A stretch of DNA of 64,000 bases from Hemibagrus wyckioides (taxonomy: Eukaryota; Chordata; Actinopteri; Siluriformes; Bagridae). Below the pieces are notes generated by a model. That model was not told the origin of the DNA. It made no database searches and saw only the letters and a list, made by a program, of their open reading frames with translations. The DNA lies in assembly GCF_019097595.1 (NCBI RefSeq), contig NC_080711.1:23127428-23191427 (forward strand), given 5' to 3'. Position 1 is the first letter of the stretch, and the number at the start of each line of letters is the position of its first letter. The translations under genes were made by a program, and so were the position numbers. Of the stretch, positions 23,900 to 36,261 are shown piece after piece.

Positions 23900-25470
23900 A
23901 TAAACAAATATTATTTAAGGGTCAAGTTTCTTGTATTTAGAGATGAAATAAGAATCTGCTTAAGCTCATCTTTCAGACCATGCAAATCAGCTGCTTGGTT
24001 GCCAGATGTTTCTTGATTAGAAGCATTTTGGAGGCGGACCGCCGCTTTTAACCACAAACAATTTTAATATATTTGTTGTCAAATCTTTTTCTGTCAATAA
24101 GTCAAACAATGTGCCTTATATTCTTTTAAAATAGCACTTGATCCAACACATGCTGTTTTTTTTTTTGTTTGTGTTACTTAATGTTCTGTTACAACTTAAT
24201 GAACTCAGAAGATGCTATGAATCATGCCATGGAAGGCTTCAGACACCAAACCACCAAAAAAAATGAAAGGTTTCTCCTTCACGGTGTCATTTTAACAAAC
24301 TTTGGGGGTTATAGTATTTACATATCTAAAGGTAAAAACTTGTGTTTCCTAAATCCCTAACTATTCTCTAGGTTGTGTGCATTGAGGACACTGAAGTATT
24401 AAATTTCCTTTTTTTTTTTCCATGTTTTGTAAAGGAGACCCGTGGTCACTCACTGTTCCTCTTGCACTGACGGATGAGGATAAGGCTGTTATTGTGCTGT
24501 GTGCTCATATTCCCCTAATAGATACTGTAACTTATCAGTGTGACTGTAAATTTCAGTTATTTATTGCTCATTTTTGTAAAGAATTTCTCTCTTGAAACAG
24601 TATTTGGCATCCATGCATGATAGAGTGCCATTAGCAGAGCTTAAATCACCCAATGATTCAACTCTAACACTGATCGTATATTTAGTGCTGAAAACCTGCC
24701 CACGTCCTCGTCCTCCACTCTGACCCGCCACCAACCCTGACGTCTGCGTTAACGGTGAATAAAACCCTGATGTTTTGTATCCATGGCATTCCCATTCCAT
24801 CCCAGGTGCTTCTGGCAGCCCGGAGAACGGTTCAGTTGAGCTCACCTCCAGCCGTTCCAGCGCCGTTCGGACGAGCCGAGCCAAAACGCAGGGCTTATTA
24901 GGGAAACGATAGCGATGCAGATATGACCTCATGCTAAGACGCTGCAGCTGGACAGCAGATCGGGTTACAGAGAGCAGAGAAATGTGGGGAAATCAGGGGC
25001 AGTGCTGAAACTTGGGAGGAAATAATGGGAGTCGAATCTTGGGTGTGTTGATGCTGTGTCATAACAAAAAGTCGTCAAAGCTTTGCACTTTCGTAACCTC
25101 ATGAGCAGATAGCATACTAGCTAAGAGGAATTAGCAGAGTGTTAAGAGAGCTCACCCTGAGCAGAAATCAACCTTGTCTTGTGAGCTTATAGAAATTCGG
25201 GCGCTGATTCTCGACTTTCGTCCAGTCGCCTAAAGACCATGTGAATTCTTGAATGAGTTCCTGATGCACTCTTTGTCTCCTGTGTCACGTCTTTATTTTT
25301 AATCCAGCTTTTTGGATTACTGATGGAATCTAGGAAGACTCGGACATTTAGACCTGAGGCTGTGTTTCTTATTAGCACTTTAACCTTTTAACAGGTGCGT
25401 AACACAAGCAAGAAAATGAAACACACACCAGTAACAGGCTACGACTCCTCAATGTAACGATTCTCATCTG
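23900..25470. other. Non-coding stretch, weak candidate element at 24620-24960
   Basis: Mostly AT-rich. The block 24620-24960 is balanced and GC-richer, and the overlapping 123-codon minus-strand frame has no domain I recognise. Nothing else is identifiable. Confidence 0.4.
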
Positions 25471-25474
25471 GCAA

Positions 25475-25475
<1 letters not shown>

Positions 25476-25516
<41 letters not shown>
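25476..25516. repeat. (CA)n microsatellite
   Basis: About 19 CA units. Confidence 0.95.
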
Positions 25517-25517
<1 letters not shown>

Positions 25518-25779
25518 CTCTGTTTCCAGAGATGGCTCAGTGCTGATCTTTGCCACATGTCTCAGTGTGTGCATGCTTAAATCCATGCATTGTCATGCAC
25601 TCTATAAAACAGTCACTTCTAATTAGACGAGGCCAGGACACTTTTACGGCGCGACTGTAAACCATATTCTGTGTTACGACCTCGTTTTCAGGGGGCACTG
25701 AGGTTCATCGAACATGTAAATTATAGTGTCTGCGGTTTCTAAGTCTGAGTTCACACATGGAAGTATGAAGAAAGGCTTC

Positions 25780-26790
25780 AAATGATTTGTTTCAATGCTT
25801 CTTTGTGGCTTCTTTGGATAGTTTTCACCCTTTTCTGAGTGAGGAACATTCTCTTGTAGGGTTCTACAGAAACCTTTGAGGCTTCGTTGTGACATATGAA
25901 GAACCCCCTGAGGAATCCTCTTTTATTTGAGGGGGTCAGCATTGTACTTGTTTCAGAGGCAACTTTTAAATAGGTTGAAGGTCCTGCAGGAAGAAAGTGA
26001 TGAGTCCATAAATGGTTCTTCTGGATAGTTCTGCTTGGAACCTTTTTTGCTTGATGAGTATCATCTTCTAAAGGTTCCACAGGAACCTTGAATGCAACTA
26101 AAGAATGCTATAGGATGAGTAGGATACTCTTGACAGGTTCAAGGTCTTTAAAAAAGAATGAGATGAGTCCTTGAACCCCTTTCTTATACAGGAACATTCT
26201 CTGGTATGAGTGAGCCTGAAACCTTTGTGGCTTCCACCAAACATGTGAAGAACCTTCTAGAGTTCCTGAGGAATCCTCCTTCCTTTAAGGGTTCTTCATC
26301 AACTCTAGGTTCTAGATCTTTAGTCCCTGGTGGTTTCTTGAAAAGCTTAGTGGTCCCTCAAGAAGAAAGAGAGGATTCTTTCACTGGTTCCTTCCACATG
26401 TTCTGCATTCTCTAGTAGAGTTTCAGATAAAAGCTTTGAGTTTTTTCCTTACACAAATAAAGAACTATTGAGGAACCATTAAGGAACCCTCTGTTTTTCC
26501 TTATTAGTTCTTTCGACTGTTTCTAATCTGTACCTTCAAGCTTCTAGTTTCTGAGGCATCTCTTTAAAATGTCCTTTAAAAATAAACTTCTAGAAAAAAA
26601 GCTGAGAAATCATCCTTTAGTATAGTAAACCTTTCAGGCTTCATCCAGGCAATGGAAGAACCCATGAGGAACCCTCTTTCCTTTAAGGGTTCTTCTTTTG
26701 CCTTTTTAAAATAGTTTTGCAAACCAGATGTCTGATAGAAACCTCTCAAAAGCAAGAGATAATGGGTTCTTTGGATTGTTGTAGCTTGGA
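25780..26790. repeat. Degenerate GAACC/GGTTC repeat region
   Basis: The phrases GAGGAACCCTCTTTCCTTTA and AAGGGTTCTT and their complements recur on both strands roughly every 40 to 110 bases. Examples lie near 25905, 26040, 26275, 26480 and 26660. This resembles the diffuse GGTTCTTC/GAAGAACC repeats seen in fish genomes. Open frames in it carry Pro-, Phe- and Ser-rich shadows of the repeat and are not called. Confidence 0.6.
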
Positions 26791-26959
26791 AGAACTTTTT
26801 GTTTAGTCTTTTTTTTTATTCTTCTGAGGAAGATCTCGAAAATGTTGAAAAACGTTCGATAGGAAATAGACGAGTCCTTGCTGTCTTGCAATGATGTTCT
26901 GCAATGATACGGATTCTGAAAGGTTCCACCATTTATCACAATAAACAGAATGCAGCTCA

Positions 26960-27250
26960 TTACTGCAGAAACACACCGCCGTTCCAGCAAGGGCAATTTG
27001 GCCTCCCCCAAAAAAAGCGCGTGGGAGTTTTTAATACTGCAGAGCGAAGTGTGCGGCACCCGGGGACCCACTTCAGCTTCTCATCAATCTGCTGCACACA
27101 CGCACCCCTACGGACTCCGGCAGAGACGAACGCAGGAAACAGACTTCCCGAAACAATGTCCTCTCCCCTCGCAAGAGATTTTTCTGTTCCTGACAAAAAG
27201 ATCTTTCATCTTCTCAAGTCTCGTTTAGTAACAATTAAGAGAGGGGGGAA
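26960..27250. promoter_or_regulatory. Possible conserved non-coding element
   Basis: A GC-richer, complex block has open frames on both strands of 78 to 124 codons. None shows a known domain, and splice-like boundaries are not convincing. It could be an unrecognised exon, but composition fits a non-coding element as well. Confidence 0.25.
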
Positions 27251-27259
27251 AAGATACAG

Positions 27260-28160
27260 ATGGTGTGATGAACCCTGATGCTTTTATCACGTCGAGGATC
27301 TTTTTTCGTTTTATTTTCCGGATGATGAAGTCGCTTCAGGTGGAATTTGATTTTAGAAACAAAGAATTAGAACTTCTACCACTTTACACGAACGTATGTG
27401 CAAAAATAATAATATTTACTGCAATATTTATCCGGTTTACTCATCTGATGTACCTCAGCATGGTTCGTTGTACCACAGTGATGTTGAATTCTTGATTCTG
27501 ATTAGTCAGGAGGTGTTGGTTTAAATTCTATAACAGCACTAATGCTGTAATATTGTAAATAAGTTATCGTTGCTATAGTAACAACTCATCCTCAGGGATT
27601 TGAATGGTGCATGATCCATGTAATAGTTGATTTCTGTAACGTCTATGGAAGGAGTCTCCACTGTCAGCACCTTGTAACAGTTTTAAACTGATTTAGTTTT
27701 TAAACCTTGGTAAAGTTCCTCGGAATCTTTCAAAGATGTTGGTGGTTTTCTGGATGTTGTTGTGTTAAATCATGGCAGCTAAGAGGAATTTCGACCTGTT
27801 TGCGAAAGTTCAATGAAAGTCTCATTAAACGCTTCAACCTTCTCCATTTTTCACTAGCTTGTGAAAATTCCATTGTCAGTGATGTACAGATGCAGGGACC
27901 TCGAAGCCTATTGGCTGTTGTGTAAGTCAGTCAGGCAGCTCAACACGATGTCACTCTCCCTGACTTCCTGTTTCTGGACGTCAACCAATTGCCACTAAGA
28001 AGGAATTTTAGCCACTGTGTTAATCATGAGAGTTTAACACTGAAGAGAATTAATTATCAGTATTAATTATCAAGGTTAGCTAACATCTGTGGCTAGATCC
28101 TGCGCATGAAGTTACAGAACAAAGGAAGGAAAAGAAAAACAAGAGTCTTCTGATTACAAA
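27260..28160. other. Non-coding stretch, nothing recognised
   Basis: AT-rich sequence with scattered short frames and no family resemblance. Confidence 0.5.
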
Positions 28161-28197
28161 ATACATATATATATATATATATTTATACATGTATATA

Positions 28198-28231
<34 letters not shown>
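28161..28231. repeat. Compound (TA)n(GT)n microsatellite
   Basis: (TA)n passes into TATGTATG and then into about 15 GT units. Confidence 0.9.
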
Positions 28232-28232
<1 letters not shown>

Positions 28233-28479
28233 GGCAGCGCCCCCTTCAGGTGATTATTTATTAACCATCCAAATTCTGTACACTAATCAGATTCAACGCA
28301 CACTACTTTCCTCCCGTGGTTAATCAGTAGAGTAGACTTTTTCTGGCCCGCCTTTTAGCCGATAACAGACGACAGCCAGTCTGTTCCTCGATTGAATAAA
28401 TATTCCCGAAACTTTCCCAGCATCACTTTTAGCTAACACGTCCATTCCGTGTTCAAGGTTTATCATGTTACACTTGTCA

Positions 28480-28910
28480 TGGAAAGCTGCACGTTTTAGT
28501 CCAGGTAAGCTCATTTCGCTCTAAGCGGATGTGAGCGTCGTCCCAGGAGTTTCGGGATCCGAGCCATCTGGTTAGCATCTCACAGTCCGCTTGCTTTCGG
28601 CTCGGAACCGCGGGTGTGTGAGCGAGACGGGCGAGAGCGAGATCTCCAGAGTGAGCCATTGTTGAGCACAACAATCTATTATGCTTCTATCCACGCTGCT
28701 GGAAAAGCTCTCGTCAGGTCTCCCCACACACACACACACACACAGAAACTCCTGGAAACAAGATGTTTGTGGCTTTTTATTTAAGGGGTCACCGAAAGGG
28801 ATTGTTTCCCGTTGACGAGGCGTTTGGCCTTCAGCCTGCGCTCTTCTCCTCGAAGCTCGTCATAAGTTTTCTATCAGAGCGCATGGTGGAATCGCGCCCG
28901 GGAAAAAGAA
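28480..28910. promoter_or_regulatory. Possible conserved non-coding elements around a (CA)n
   Basis: Balanced sequence at 28480-28690 and 28765-28905 flanks a short (CA)n at 28725-28744. No domain is visible in the overlapping frames. Function is inferred from composition only. Confidence 0.25.
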
Positions 28911-29093
28911 GGATTACACACACGCCTGTAAAAAAACAATCTCCATCTGGACAAAAGAAGGAGGGGCGGAGGGGTGTAGAGAGAGAAAGTGAGGGAGGAG
29001 TGGAGGGTTTCTTCCTAAAAAAAAAAAAAACATCTGGAAAAGCAATCTGGCATAAATAAGCAGGCTGGCTTTCACTGCCCACCCAATAAATAA

Positions 29094-29255
29094 CAGTGTG
29101 TGTGTGTGTGTGTGCATTCACTGTGCATAGTATCCTCATACAAACCATATTTGATTTAGGCTTGGATGCAGATGTGTGCAAAAATATTGGCACCCTTCAA
29201 GAATACTTGTAATAACTGCAAATATCACATTGTTGTTGTTGTTGTTGTTGTTTCT
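29094..29255. repeat. (GT)n, Tc1-type end fragment and (GTT)n
   Basis: (GT)n lies at 29096-29114. The phrase TGTGCAAAAATATTGGCACCC at about 29175 resembles the terminal repeat of Tc1-like elements. (GTT)n follows at 29230-29252. A similar phrase, TGTGCAAAATTATTGGGACC, lies near 47754. Confidence 0.5.
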
Positions 29256-29679
29256 GTTTTTTTTTTCCTTTAGCATTACCTATTTCCCTGGGGTATAAAT
29301 ATGAGGTGTCAGACATGTAAAATCCTCCTGTCATTCATCATAAAAGCTTGTGAAGAACAAATAAAAATTAAAAGATTTTTCCAGGACATCCTGAAGTGGT
29401 TTATTCCTCTTAGACCGCAGCAGTGTGAACAACTTATTAATGATTGTTGCATATTTATCTTGATATTTTTTATCCTATAACTATAAACAAACTTCATATA
29501 TGATAGAAACATTATTACACACAACATCAACACTACTTTTTAGTCTTTGAAAAAATCTAACAAGACATTTTCTGGATAGATTTTTTGAATTATCCAAGAA
29601 TTATGTGTAGCATTCGTATAGGTACCCCTATATTGTCTATGTAAGCTGTGTGTGTGTGTGTGTGTGTGTGGATGCGATT

Positions 29680-29990
29680 CCCTATCGCCTTTCCATTTTG
29701 GCCGTCTCTCCTTCATTGGCAGCTCCACACTCTCCTGTTGTCCACACTACAAACCGCGGCAATCTTCCTGAGCCGCTCGGTCCTGCCAGCGCATTGGAAT
29801 CATGCTAATTCTACACACACACACATACACACAGATCCCGCTTTTCCCTTGAGGGTGCCACCAACCATCCACTTGTAATATTTGTTTTGCGCACTCGGAT
29901 AGCGGTTCAGGTAAACAGCGCTCCGCCACTCCTGCTTGGCACAAACACGCTCGTGTTAATTGTATTTTCCGTGCCAAGCGAATGCTCACT
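29680..29990. promoter_or_regulatory. Probable conserved non-coding element
   Basis: Complex sequence contains CCTTCATTGGCAGCTCC, GCATTGGAATCATGCTAATT, CCACTTGTAATATTTGTTTT and GCTCGTGTTAATTGTATTTT. A short (CA)n at 29815-29833 interrupts it. No gene-like frame is present. Motif density supports an enhancer-like role by inference. Confidence 0.4.
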
Positions 29991-30394
29991 TATTTAATTT
30001 TTTTTTCTGACAATTCATCACTGAAAGCCACGTATCTTCTCATATTACAACAACAAAGCATTGTATCTGTTAATGCGCTGTTGGCTGGGAACGTCGCTAA
30101 TATTCGGCGTCGCTATGTAAACTTTTGGAAAAGTTTTAGGGGTTTTTTTTGCATTAAATCCATTAACAGATATAAAAATTCTCCTATGACTGAAACCAAC
30201 ATCAAGCTAATGGACCATAATGGAGTGTGTTGTTCATCCAGAGCTGAGAAAAAAAACTTTTAACTAGGAGTGGGTTAGCATCGGTTTCCGAGCCCAAAAA
30301 AATCCGGACATACGTTCAGTAGGTTTAGTTTCCGTTCCTGACCATGAGGAATAACTAATACACTTGATAAGCTTATTGCTACCTTCTATATCCC

Positions 30395-30725
30395 TCTCCA
30401 ACCTGAATTACCCCCCGAGCCCCAGTGCGGGGCAGGGGAGAGGCAGCTTAATCACTAAAATGATATGTAACAGCAATTAAAGAAGGAAATCTAAATCTTT
30501 GTTGGACTTATTAACCGCTCGCGCGCCGATCCTAATGAGACTCTAAATGAGTGCTCGGAGGGTAAAGCCGTTCCGTCTATACATAAAAGACTCGCAGGCA
30601 AGCGCTAGGGTTGGGTGTAAAGCATAAATATGTGCTGTGCTACTTAGTGCCTAATTAGAGTGATTTGTCTGATTAGATTAGATTTTGATTGTTCCAATAA
30701 CACTGACTTATTTCCGACATTTCTC
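30395..30725. promoter_or_regulatory. Probable conserved non-coding element rich in homeodomain cores
   Basis: This has CTTAATCACTAAAATGATAT, CAGCAATTAAAGAAGG, CGCGCGCCGATCCTAATGAG, GCCTAATTAGAGTGATTTG and CTGATTAGATTAGATT in about 300 bases, with no open frame of note. GATTA and TAAT cores are OTX/PITX-like and HOX-like. It is a strong candidate by eye, but conservation is untested. Confidence 0.45.
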
Positions 30726-30865
30726 CGTTCTCTAAGCATCTAATAATGAACATTAGACTCTTCACGGGTTTTTTTGTTCATCTCTTCATTACATTTTTTC
30801 AGATGTTGTAGTATTTAAAATGAGGTCATTTAAATCCGAAAACGCTAAACGATAATAAGTTCCAA

Positions 30866-30970
30866 TCCTTTATCTGGCAGTGCAGAAAAAAATGAAATAA
30901 ATAAATAAATAAATAAATAAATATATATATATATATATATAATTTTTTTTTCTTCTGCACTGCCAGATAA
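30866..30970. repeat. AT-cored hairpin palindrome
   Basis: Left arm CCTTTATCTGGCAGTGCAGA and right arm TCTGCACTGCCAGATAAAGG are perfect reverse complements. Between them lies an (AAAT)n/(AT)n core of roughly 60 bases that is itself partly self-complementary. Confidence 0.9.
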
Positions 30971-30974
30971 AGGT

Positions 30975-31303
30975 CACTACCACTTAAAAGTTTGGGATCA
31001 CTTGCATATTTCAGCTTGATCTCAGCTCCGGAGGAAGACTCCATCAGCCAATCCATCTTGTGGGAGATGCTCCAGGAAGCATGGGGTGAAATCTCATCAG
31101 ATTATCTTGAGAAATTGACAGCTAGAATGCTGCAAAAAGTTTGAAGAAAACATCCATCATTTCCATCAAAATCATTATTTCTAACTCTCACATGCCGGCA
31201 TGTCCTGTTCTTTTGCTATATTTTCTATTCAGACTCATTTCGTGTGTGTTTCCTTTGAAAACAATACAATTTTTGAGTGATCCCAAACTTTTGAGCTGTA
31301 GTG
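30975..31303 (+). mobile_element. Non-autonomous Tc1-like element, about 330 bp
   Basis: The left end CACTACCACTTAAAAGTTTG and the reverse complement of the right end, CACTACAGCTCAAAAGTTTG, are near-identical inverted repeats continuing through GGATCACT. TATA-type sequence flanks the right end. Inside, at about 31065-31140, the plus strand reads like the C-terminal tail of a Tc1 transposase (Leu-Gln-Glu-Ala-Trp-Gly-Glu-Ile, then Tyr-Leu-Glu-Lys-Leu). It is therefore a deletion derivative. The hairpin palindrome at 30866-30970 abuts it. Confidence 0.8.
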
Positions 31304-31574
31304 TATATATAGATATATAGATATCCAGATTATCCATGAAAAATGAGGTAAAGACAAACTGAACATAAATGACTTCAGGATGTATTTGGATGTATTGTTT
31401 AAAGTCCATCCAGAAGCGCAAAGCAAAACATTCTGCTTACATTATGATTGTGTCGTAACGAAACTCCTCCCAGTGCATTCCATCATGTGGAAGAAATCCC
31501 TTTTGCAAAACGCTGGATCATAAAGAACAAGTCTGCATTAAGTCAGAAATGAAACATTTCCTGTTATATTACAT

Positions 31575-32570
31575 CACAAATACCCCAAAGCCCCTCCTTT
31601 TGTTATGTCACAAATCCCTCCTACTCTATAACATCACAAACAACTGAAGCTCCTCCCATTCTATTACACCACAAATTAATGAAGCTTCTCCCATTCTATT
31701 ACATCACAAATGACCAAAACCCCTCCCATTCTATTACATCATACATGAGCGGAACTTCTCCCATTCTATTACATCATATATGAGCGGAACTTCTCCCATT
31801 CTATTACATCATACATGACAGAAACTCCTTCCATTTTATTATATAATAAATGAGCAAAATTCCTCCCATTCTATTACATTACAAATGACTGAAACTCCTC
31901 CCATTCTATTACATCATACATGACCGAAATTCTCCCATTCTATTACACCATAAATGAGGGGGACTCTTCCCATTCTGTTACATTACAAATGACTGAATCT
32001 CCTCCCATTCTGTTACATTACAAATGACCGAAACTCCTCCCATTTTATTGTATCATAAATGAGTGGAACTCCTTCCATTCTATTACATCACAAATATTTG
32101 AAACTCCCCCCATTTTATTACATCACAAATGTTTGAAACTCCTTCCATTCTATTACATTACAAATGACTTCAACTCCTCCCATTCTATTACATTACAAAT
32201 GACTGAAACTCCTCCCATTCTATTACATTACAAATGACTTCAACTCCTCCCATTCTATTACATTACAAATGACTGAAACTCCTCCCATTCTATTACATTA
32301 CAAATGACTGAAACTCCTCCCATTCTATTACATTACAAATGACTGAAACTCCTCCCATTCTGTTACATTACAAATGACCGAAACTCCTCCCATTTGATTT
32401 CATTAAATTTACTGAAACTCCTCCCATCTGATTACATTACAAATGACTGAAACTCCACCCATTTTATTGTATCATAAATGAGTGGAACTCCTTCCATTCT
32501 ATTACATCACAAATATTTGAAACTCCTCCCATTCTATTACATCACAAATGACCGAAACTCCTATTACAAC
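31575..32570. repeat. 35-bp minisatellite, about 27 copies
   Basis: The unit AACTCCTCCCATTCTATTAC plus ATTACAAATGACTGA recurs about every 35 bases for nearly 1 kb. It is degenerate on the left and most regular at about 32150-32350. Subfamilies differ in ATTACATCACAAAT versus ATTACATTACAAAT and in GAGCGGAAC versus GACTGAAAC. It has no spacers and is not CRISPR. Confidence 0.95.
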
Positions 32571-32639
32571 AGCACTTATTACATCATAACTGAATCCCCT
32601 CATCTTAAAGTCCTGTCCTAATCCAAACCTGAATATTTA

Positions 32640-33090
32640 CTCCCTCCTGATGAGCATCGCCTTTAATTTAACTTCAAATGTAAAAGAACTTCATGCATCC
32701 TCTAGATGTGTTTTGTGCTTTGCGAATATTTCTGACACACCTTACGTTCATAGATTTCATTTCGGCCCAGAATTTTCCTTTAACTTGCGCACCTTCGCAG
32801 AGCACAGCTTTCCTGAGGGAAGAATTACCGTCGCGAATCCCCTCACAGTCACACCGGGGAAAAAAGCCATGTGAAACCCTTGTGAATTTTTGGTCCATGT
32901 CATATGGATTACAAACGAGCAATTTTCTTCGTAAAATGTTGTCACAGACAAAACATTCGACCAATCACACGTGTCGTTACTCACCACTACACCACTCAGA
33001 AGTCCAGTTTTTTCCAGCAAAGGGCAATTACTGGGAAAATTACACAGAGGATTCTTAAAGCTAGGTAGCAAAAATATGGAATCGTACCCT
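32640..33090. other. Non-coding stretch, nothing recognised
   Basis: Open frames of 74 to 128 codons on both strands overlap each other and show no domain. Balanced composition at 32690-32960 is worth a conservation check only. Confidence 0.4.
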
Positions 33091-33091
33091 G

Positions 33092-33269
33092 AATGTGTGT
33101 GTGTGTGTGTGTGTGTGTGTAGCCCTTGAAGAACATTACCCATGCATTATGGGAAGTGAGGGAAGCAAAGGGACGAGGATCATAAATAGTTCATGTAACA
33201 TGAGAGAGACCAAACGGAGGGCATCAGGAGAGATCCAAGCGCATCAATATTACAGAGATGCTGCATGTC

Positions 33270-33300
<31 letters not shown>

Positions 33301-33882
33301 GGAGAAGACTCAGCGGAAGTTTTTAAAGAAAGGTTAAACTTTCCGGATGTTTTTTTTAAGTTTATTCCTTAATGCGCAGGTGTGTGGTTGTTCCTATTAA
33401 TGTGGCCAGCGAGTATACACATATTCTGACTGGATGTTTTTTGGGGGTTTTTTTCCCCTAACATATTTAACACAATACACACACAATTATTTGTTCACTC
33501 GTTGCCAGTTAATGCATTATTCATCTCTAGCGTCTAATAATTAATCTGGAAGTCTATTAAAAAAGTTTACTGAACTCATTTATTTTTATTTTTTTTATTT
33601 TTTAATAAACATATTCAAAATAAAAGGTTGTAATTATACAATTATTACATTATTATAAAGCCAAAAGCAGCATGTTCTTCTCTATCTGTTCTCTTAATTA
33701 TATTCTTTTAAGATTGTGGTGTGTTTTAATAGCAGTAATTATTGCTGAAATAAATCCTTTCTGGCCTAAAATCACACACACACACACACACACACATACA
33801 CAGACACAAATTAAAAGTATTAAAGTATTTACTCAAAGACCCATAATTAGTACGCTGGCGCTGCTCGTGTGCACTTTCTCTC

Positions 33883-33932
<50 letters not shown>

Positions 33933-34200
33933 GGTGTAGCAGGCTCAGATCAACAGAAGTTGCTCAGCAGGACTGCAGGTAGGTCGAGTGTGTGCTGAGC
34001 CCTCAGCCCTCCGAGCTCATTAAAGGAGAGCTGCACGCTGCTAACTCTCATACTGCCACTGCTGGGTCGCACACACACACACACACACAAACATACACAA
34101 ACATACACACACACACACACACAACAATAACAACCTGCAGACATTGTCATAAATACAGCAAAAAGTCCACACGTGAGGACACACACACACACACACTTAA
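33092..34200. repeat. Cluster of (GT)n, (CA)n and (CT)n microsatellites
   Basis: (GT)n lies at 33093-33121 and 33273-33300. (CA)n lies at 33773-33795, (CT)n then (CA)n at about 33882-33932, and (CA)n runs at 34069-34122 and 34180-34196. Between them 33945-34060 is balanced and contains GAGCTCATTAAAGGAGAGCTG, possibly regulatory. Confidence 0.85.
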
Positions 34201-34318
34201 CTCCTCACACATAATAATAATTATTATTTTTAGAGTAAAAACATGGTAAACAATATCTGTTTTATTTTATTTTTATTTTTTTATAATAATAATAATAATA
34301 ATTTATATAATTCTTATT

Positions 34319-34460
34319 CTTCCATCCGTCCATCCATTGTCTATACCCGCTTTATTCCTAATTAGGGTCACGGGGGTCTGCTGGAGCCTATCCCAGCGCA
34401 AATAGGGCGAAAGGCAGGGGTACACCCTGGACAGGTCATCAGTGCATCACAGAGCCATTC
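34319..34460. repeat. Fish interspersed repeat fragment
   Basis: CCATCCATTGTCTATACCCGC, GGTCACGGGGGTCTGCTGGA and GTACACCCTGGACAGGTCAT form a phrase set widespread in fish repeats. A related but distinct fragment lies at 61205-61500. The exact family is not identified. TTATT-rich sequence flanks it on both sides to about 34660. Confidence 0.7.
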
Positions 34461-34989
34461 TTATTCTTATTATTCTTATTTTTATTATTACATTTTATTT
34501 TATTTATTTATTTATTTATTTATATAATAATAATAATAATAATAATAATCATTTATATAATTCTTATTATTATTATTATTTTAATTAATTAATTTATTTA
34601 TTTATTTATTTATTTATTTAAATTGTTGCATAGCTGTTTTATTTTATAATCTCCACACTTTAGTTAAATTAATTAATTTAACTAAATTCGATGATTTTGA
34701 ATAAATGCACATTAAACCTTTTTGGAAAAGTTCTCTCAGAACGATTGTGAATTATAGAGATTTTTTTTTTTTAACCAAAATAATTCCGTGAAATAAAATG
34801 TAGGATGATGTTAAACAAGTCAAACTTATCAGTAACACTATCATATACACCTGTGTCCTTTTCTCTTCTTCTGTAATACAACAAAATGTCCCTACATTAA
34901 TATGGACAGTGTTTTCGTCCCATGGAATATTGACACAGACACGGCAGGGACGGACATTGGAAAAAGTCAGTTCTACTCAGACATACAGT

Positions 34990-35190
34990 ATCTAACATAC
35001 ACATCCTAGAGAAATGAATTCTTTCTTTCTTTGTTGCAAAGCAGCTTCACAGAAAAGCAGCAGATTTAGATTATAGAGTGGACATGAGGAAAAAGCCCTG
35101 AGTGGACATGAGGAAGAACCCACACTCATGATTAAAGCTTTGAGATGCTTTTCTGCAGTTCTAAAGAGAAATTATTTGTATTTCTATTGT
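34990..35190. repeat. Possible interspersed repeat fragment
   Basis: TTGTTGCAAAGCAGCTTCAC and a tandem GAGTGGACATGAGGAA phrase (two copies) resemble the body of common fish repeats that end in GCGCTATA-type tails, such as the one split at 37640-38410. Weakly supported. Confidence 0.4.
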
Positions 35191-35439
35191 TTATTATAGT
35201 CCTTTCCTGTCACGTTTTTATCATATCAGATGCTCAGTGTGAATGTTACCTGAAGCTCTTTACCTGTAGCTGTGTGTTGTTGTTGCTCTGATCCCACAGG
35301 ACAGTTACCAGAACGTACATGTACATGCTCACGTGTTCCTAATAAAGTGGCCAGCGGTGTATATAAGCCGGTGAAGCGAATCGAATGCTTTCATGCAGTC
35401 TTTAAGCGACGTGTCTAAAACGTATACACAGTCCTTCAG

Positions 35440-35452
35440 CGCCATCTAGTGC
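35440..35452 (-). promoter_or_regulatory. CTCF-like site
   Basis: The minus strand reads GCACTAGATGGCG, which fits the vertebrate CTCF core CCASYAGRKGGCR at 12 of 13 positions. It lies about 1.5 kb upstream of cpxm1 exon 1, between that gene and the candidate regulatory desert. Binding is not shown. Confidence 0.4.
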
Positions 35453-36180
35453 ATCATGGGAAAAGTCTGAATCTTTTGTATAGACTTGAAATGATTCTTT
35501 ACAAATGATTCGATTCGGTTTTTTGATTCGTTATTAAGGATAGCACGTGCACAAGACCAGAAAGGGGAAAAAACACAAACTCACAGATCAAAACAGATCC
35601 ATTTGTCTATTTTGCATCTGTCAGGGCTGTGTAACACGTCCTCATCAGTTCAACACAAATGACTCAAGTCGTAAACGATTCTTTGAAATGATTCATTTGA
35701 AGCGCTTTGGTCTGAAGATTTTTCCCATCAACAGAGGAAGTCAAAAAATAAAATAAAATAAAATGAAATAATCACAGAACGTTATTTCCTCCAGGATGAC
35801 CAGCTCTAATAAAACACCTCAGCGTGTGTTAGAGAGGTTTTAGAGTCCTTCATCTCTTCATGAACACAACCTGAATTCAACTTTTTGGTCTCGAATAAAA
35901 TTCATTAAATGTAAGTCTCCTCACTGCCTGAAGGTGGCGCACTAATCACACTAATATGAACAGAGATGCACACTCATTTCATACAGTAGAGTAAAAAAGA
36001 ATTACATTTCATTAAATGTAAATTATAGTTTAATATGCAAATTATTAATCTAGAGTTTTGAAGTAAATTATTTGTTAATTTTATCTTAAATTATTTACGT
36101 AATGTAATCATTTTTATAATAAAGAAAAAAAGGGAAATAAATCTATATTTATAAATTCTAAGAGGACTACAGTGACAACC

Positions 36181-36182
36181 AA

Positions 36183-36260
<78 letters not shown>

Positions 36261-36261
36261 T
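36181..36261. repeat. (ATT)n microsatellite
   Basis: About 26 perfect ATT units. The minus-strand frame through it gives a poly-Asn peptide that is not a gene. Confidence 0.95.

Noticed and set aside
26904..27278. 124-codon plus-strand frame as a possible exon
   Set aside because: No family resemblance, and overlapping minus-strand frames of similar length exist.
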